Source: Nitrosomonadaceae bacterium
GTDB taxonomy: Bacteria > Pseudomonadota > Gammaproteobacteria > Burkholderiales > Usitatibacteraceae
NCBI GenBank assembly: GCA_021300055.1
Contig: JAJTHU010000134.1
Coordinates: forward strand, 1-5,353
Reading direction: 5' to 3'
DNA length: 5,353 bases
Part shown: positions 4,080 to 5,353 of the stretch, piece after piece
How positions within the stretch are numbered: position 1 is the stretch's first letter
Layout of the letters: every line of letters starts with the position of its first letter
Position numbers and translations under genes: made by a program
The notes under the pieces: generated by a model
What the model was told of the DNA's origin: nothing
Database searches by the model: none
What the model saw: the letters and a program-made list of their open reading frames with translations, nothing else

Positions 4080-5353
4080 ATGAGACGGGCACTGCGACAT
4101 ACGCAAAGCGTTGGCTCTGCACCCAGGATGACTGGCGCGAATGCACTGGCTTGCATCGTGTTCGGCGCACTGAGTTATCTTGCCCCTGCAGTATCGCAAG
4201 AAAAGCCCAGCACCAGCACGCCGCCGCGCGCGCTTTCCACACCGGCTGCCACACCGGCATCTGCACCGGCTGCTGTGCCAGCGGCGCCCGCTGCGCCTGC
4301 TGCCGCCGCAGCACCCACACTGGCTACACCTTCGCCATCGGCCAACACGACAGTTGCGCCGGCGCCATCCGCCGCTGAAGAGCGTGCCAACGCGCCGAAG
4401 CAAATCGCGCTGGTGTTGCCGCTCTCTTCAAAAGCGCTTGGCAAAGCCAGCGAAGCCGTTCGCGCCGGGTTTCTTGCGGCCGCCGAAGCGAGCAGCAAAT
4501 CAAAATTTGCGCCGCGCATTTACCTTGCCGAGGACGAAGGCGCATCGTTGGCGCAGCAGTACCGCAAAGCTCTTAAAGATGATGCGGTTGCAATCGTCGG
4601 CGGCCTGACCCGCGACGGCGCAAGCGTCGTGGCGCGCGAGGCGGGGTATCTGCCCACCTTAGCGCTGAACCAGCCAACCGAAAACACCAATCTCGACGCC
4701 AATAATTTCTTCTACGTCACGCTGTCGTTCGATAGCGATGCACGCTTGATCGCGCGCGCGGCGTTTACGGCTGGGTTACGGAGCATCGCGATTGTTTCCG
4801 CTGCGTCGCCGCTGGCACGCCGAATTCAAGATGTGTTCGAGAAAGAGTGGACGCGATTCGGCGGCACCGTCGCCGCGAAGGTGCAGACCACTGGTGTGCT
4901 CGTAGACGGGCCCAAACTGCGCGCGGCGATGGAAAAGCCAGATGCAGCAAAGGCAGAGGCCGTGTTTCTAGCTGCCGAACGCAACATCGCCCGAGCCTCG
5001 CGCCCATTTTTGCCGCAAGGTCTGCCGGTGTACGTGACCGCGCAATCGATCGACCCACGTGCCGAAGCTGTGGAGAACCTCGATTTGGACATGGTGCGCT
5101 ACGTCGAGATGCCGTGGTTTGTCGAACGCGATCATGCAGCGGTCATGACGTATCCGCGACCCGTCGACGACATGCCCAGCGAGTACGAGCGGCTGTACGC
5201 GCTCGGCATCGACGCATGGCGCATCGCCTATGCGCTCCTTGACGCCAAGGCTGCTGCCAGTGCCGACCCGCGCGCGGAGGCACGCGCCGAAACGCGCGGT
5301 GATATACGCGGTGAGGTGCGCACCGACCCTCGCAGCGCATCCCGAGGCCGCCC
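4080..5353 (+). CDS. lpoA: Penicillin-binding protein activator, LpoA/LppC family (3' end outside window)
   Basis: A homologue of the C-terminal, periplasmic-binding-protein-like domain of LpoA, which in E. coli activates the bifunctional peptidoglycan synthase PBP1A from the outer membrane. The frame is open for 424 codons to the window edge. A hydrophobic segment (about 22-38) follows a basic N-terminus and looks like a signal peptide. Residues 43-99 are an Ala/Pro/Thr-rich linker. From 107 the domain reads KQIALVLPLSS, then AVRAGFLAAAE, IVGG, LPTLALNQP (about 191-199), AVFLAAER, LPVYVTAQS, YVEMPWF (341-347) and RLYALGIDAWR (371-381), the family's signature order. The TPR-like N-terminal domain of E. 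coli LpoA is absent. No convincing lipobox is present: C25 precedes the hydrophobic core. The start is ATG 4080, or ATG 4128 (residue 17); neither has a strong ribosome binding site. Residues 395-422 carry an arginine-periodic insertion. Confidence 0.85.
   Translation, partial: MRRALRHTQSVGSAPRMTGANALACIVFGALSYLAPAVSQEKPSTSTPPRALSTPAATPASAPAAVPAAPAAPAAAAAPTLATPSPSANTTVAPAPSAAEERANAPKQIALVLPLSSKALGKASEAVRAGFLAAAEASSKSKFAPRIYLAEDEGASLAQQYRKALKDDAVAIVGGLTRDGASVVAREAGYLPTLALNQPTENTNLDANNFFYVTLSFDSDARLIARAAFTAGLRSIAIVSAASPLARRIQDVFEKEWTRFGGTVAAKVQTTGVLVDGPKLRAAMEKPDAAKAEAVFLAAERNIARASRPFLPQGLPVYVTAQSIDPRAEAVENLDLDMVRYVEMPWFVERDHAAVMTYPRPVDDMPSEYERLYALGIDAWRIAYALLDAKAAASADPRAEARAETRGDIRGEVRTDPRSASRGR
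4206..4376 (+). other. Low-complexity Ala/Pro/Thr/Ser linker in the lpoA homologue
   Basis: Codons 43-99 encode mostly alanine, proline, threonine and serine, including five consecutive alanines at 74-78. This is a flexible tether between the N-terminal export or anchor segment and the PBP-like domain. Its length would let the domain cross part of the periplasm, as expected of a synthase activator; that role is inferred. Confidence 0.75.
5262..5345 (+). repeat. Degenerate 12-bp tandem repeat encoding an Arg-every-fourth-residue tract
   Basis: Seven successive 12-bp units end in CGC (the last in CGA), with arginine codons at 5271, 5283, 5295, 5307, 5319, 5331 and 5343. They encode ADPR, AEAR, AETR, GDIR, GEVR, TDPR and SASR. 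Most units follow [A/G/T]-[D/E]-x-R, and the third-position spelling has diverged. It falls just after the YALGIDAWR helix of the LpoA-like domain, where family members usually have a short loop. Another arginine follows at 5349. Confidence 0.7.

Noticed and set aside
4069..4320. Possible N-terminal extension of rsmI to an ATG at 4320
   Set aside because: Family similarity starts at MEEKLEVALYVV; the extension is antisense to the lpoA signal and linker region and has no RsmI-like sequence.
4180..4608. Forward-strand Arg/Pro-rich 142-codon frame
   Set aside because: It is a shadow of the lpoA Ala/Pro-rich linker in another frame; the PBP-activator frame is the one with clear homology.
1..5353. 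CRISPR array, tRNA genes, retron or defence system
   Set aside because: No regularly spaced direct repeats with unique spacers, no tRNA cloverleaf and no reverse transcriptase, nuclease or toxin-like frame were seen; the 12-bp repeat at 5262-5345 is coding and contiguous.

Overview
The window looks like a chromosomal housekeeping segment of a betaproteobacterium. The evidence is the gene set (rsmI, pyrC, a DUF3025 gene, rnpB, and an LpoA-type PBP activator divergent from rsmI), recalled as typical of beta-proteobacterial chromosomes, together with a compact A-type RNase P RNA that appears to lack P13/P14. Its left edge carries mobile-element debris. Taxonomy is inferred from family knowledge; no search was run.

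Layout. Positions 1-222 hold the ends of two mobile elements, apparently nested. The end of an IS3-family-like element (1-92, with the first 13 codons of a reverse-strand transposase OrfA) lies against a 130-bp remnant of a second, unidentified element (93-222), whose own short reading frame stops exactly at the IS3-like end. From about 223 the sequence becomes the C-terminal part of a TSUP (TauE/SafE, YfcA-like) membrane transporter ending at 519; its N-terminal half is missing here, so I call it a disrupted gene. A GNAT acetyltransferase (516-914, reverse) converges on it with a 4-bp overlap. The RNase P RNA gene rnpB (939-1258, reverse) lies only 24 nt upstream of the acetyltransferase start and has a clear extended -10 promoter.

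The reverse-strand series rsmI (3169-4068), pyrC (2081-3136), DUF3025 (1281-2096), rnpB, GNAT all reads in one direction with short gaps or overlaps. rsmI modifies 16S rRNA, pyrC makes dihydroorotate for UMP synthesis, DUF3025 is of unknown function, and rnpB provides the catalytic RNA of tRNA 5' processing. They look like loosely linked housekeeping genes with internal promoters, not one pathway. On the forward strand, divergent from rsmI with only 11 bp between the start codons used here, is a penicillin-binding-protein activator of the LpoA/LppC type (4080 to beyond the window end).

I see no convincing new defence, retron, CRISPR or other novel system. The most unusual signals are the nested insertion that truncates the transporter, a period-12 repeat encoding an arginine-every-fourth-residue segment in the LpoA homologue, that protein's apparent lack of a lipobox, and a perfect TATAAT box placed so that pyrC mRNA could be leaderless.
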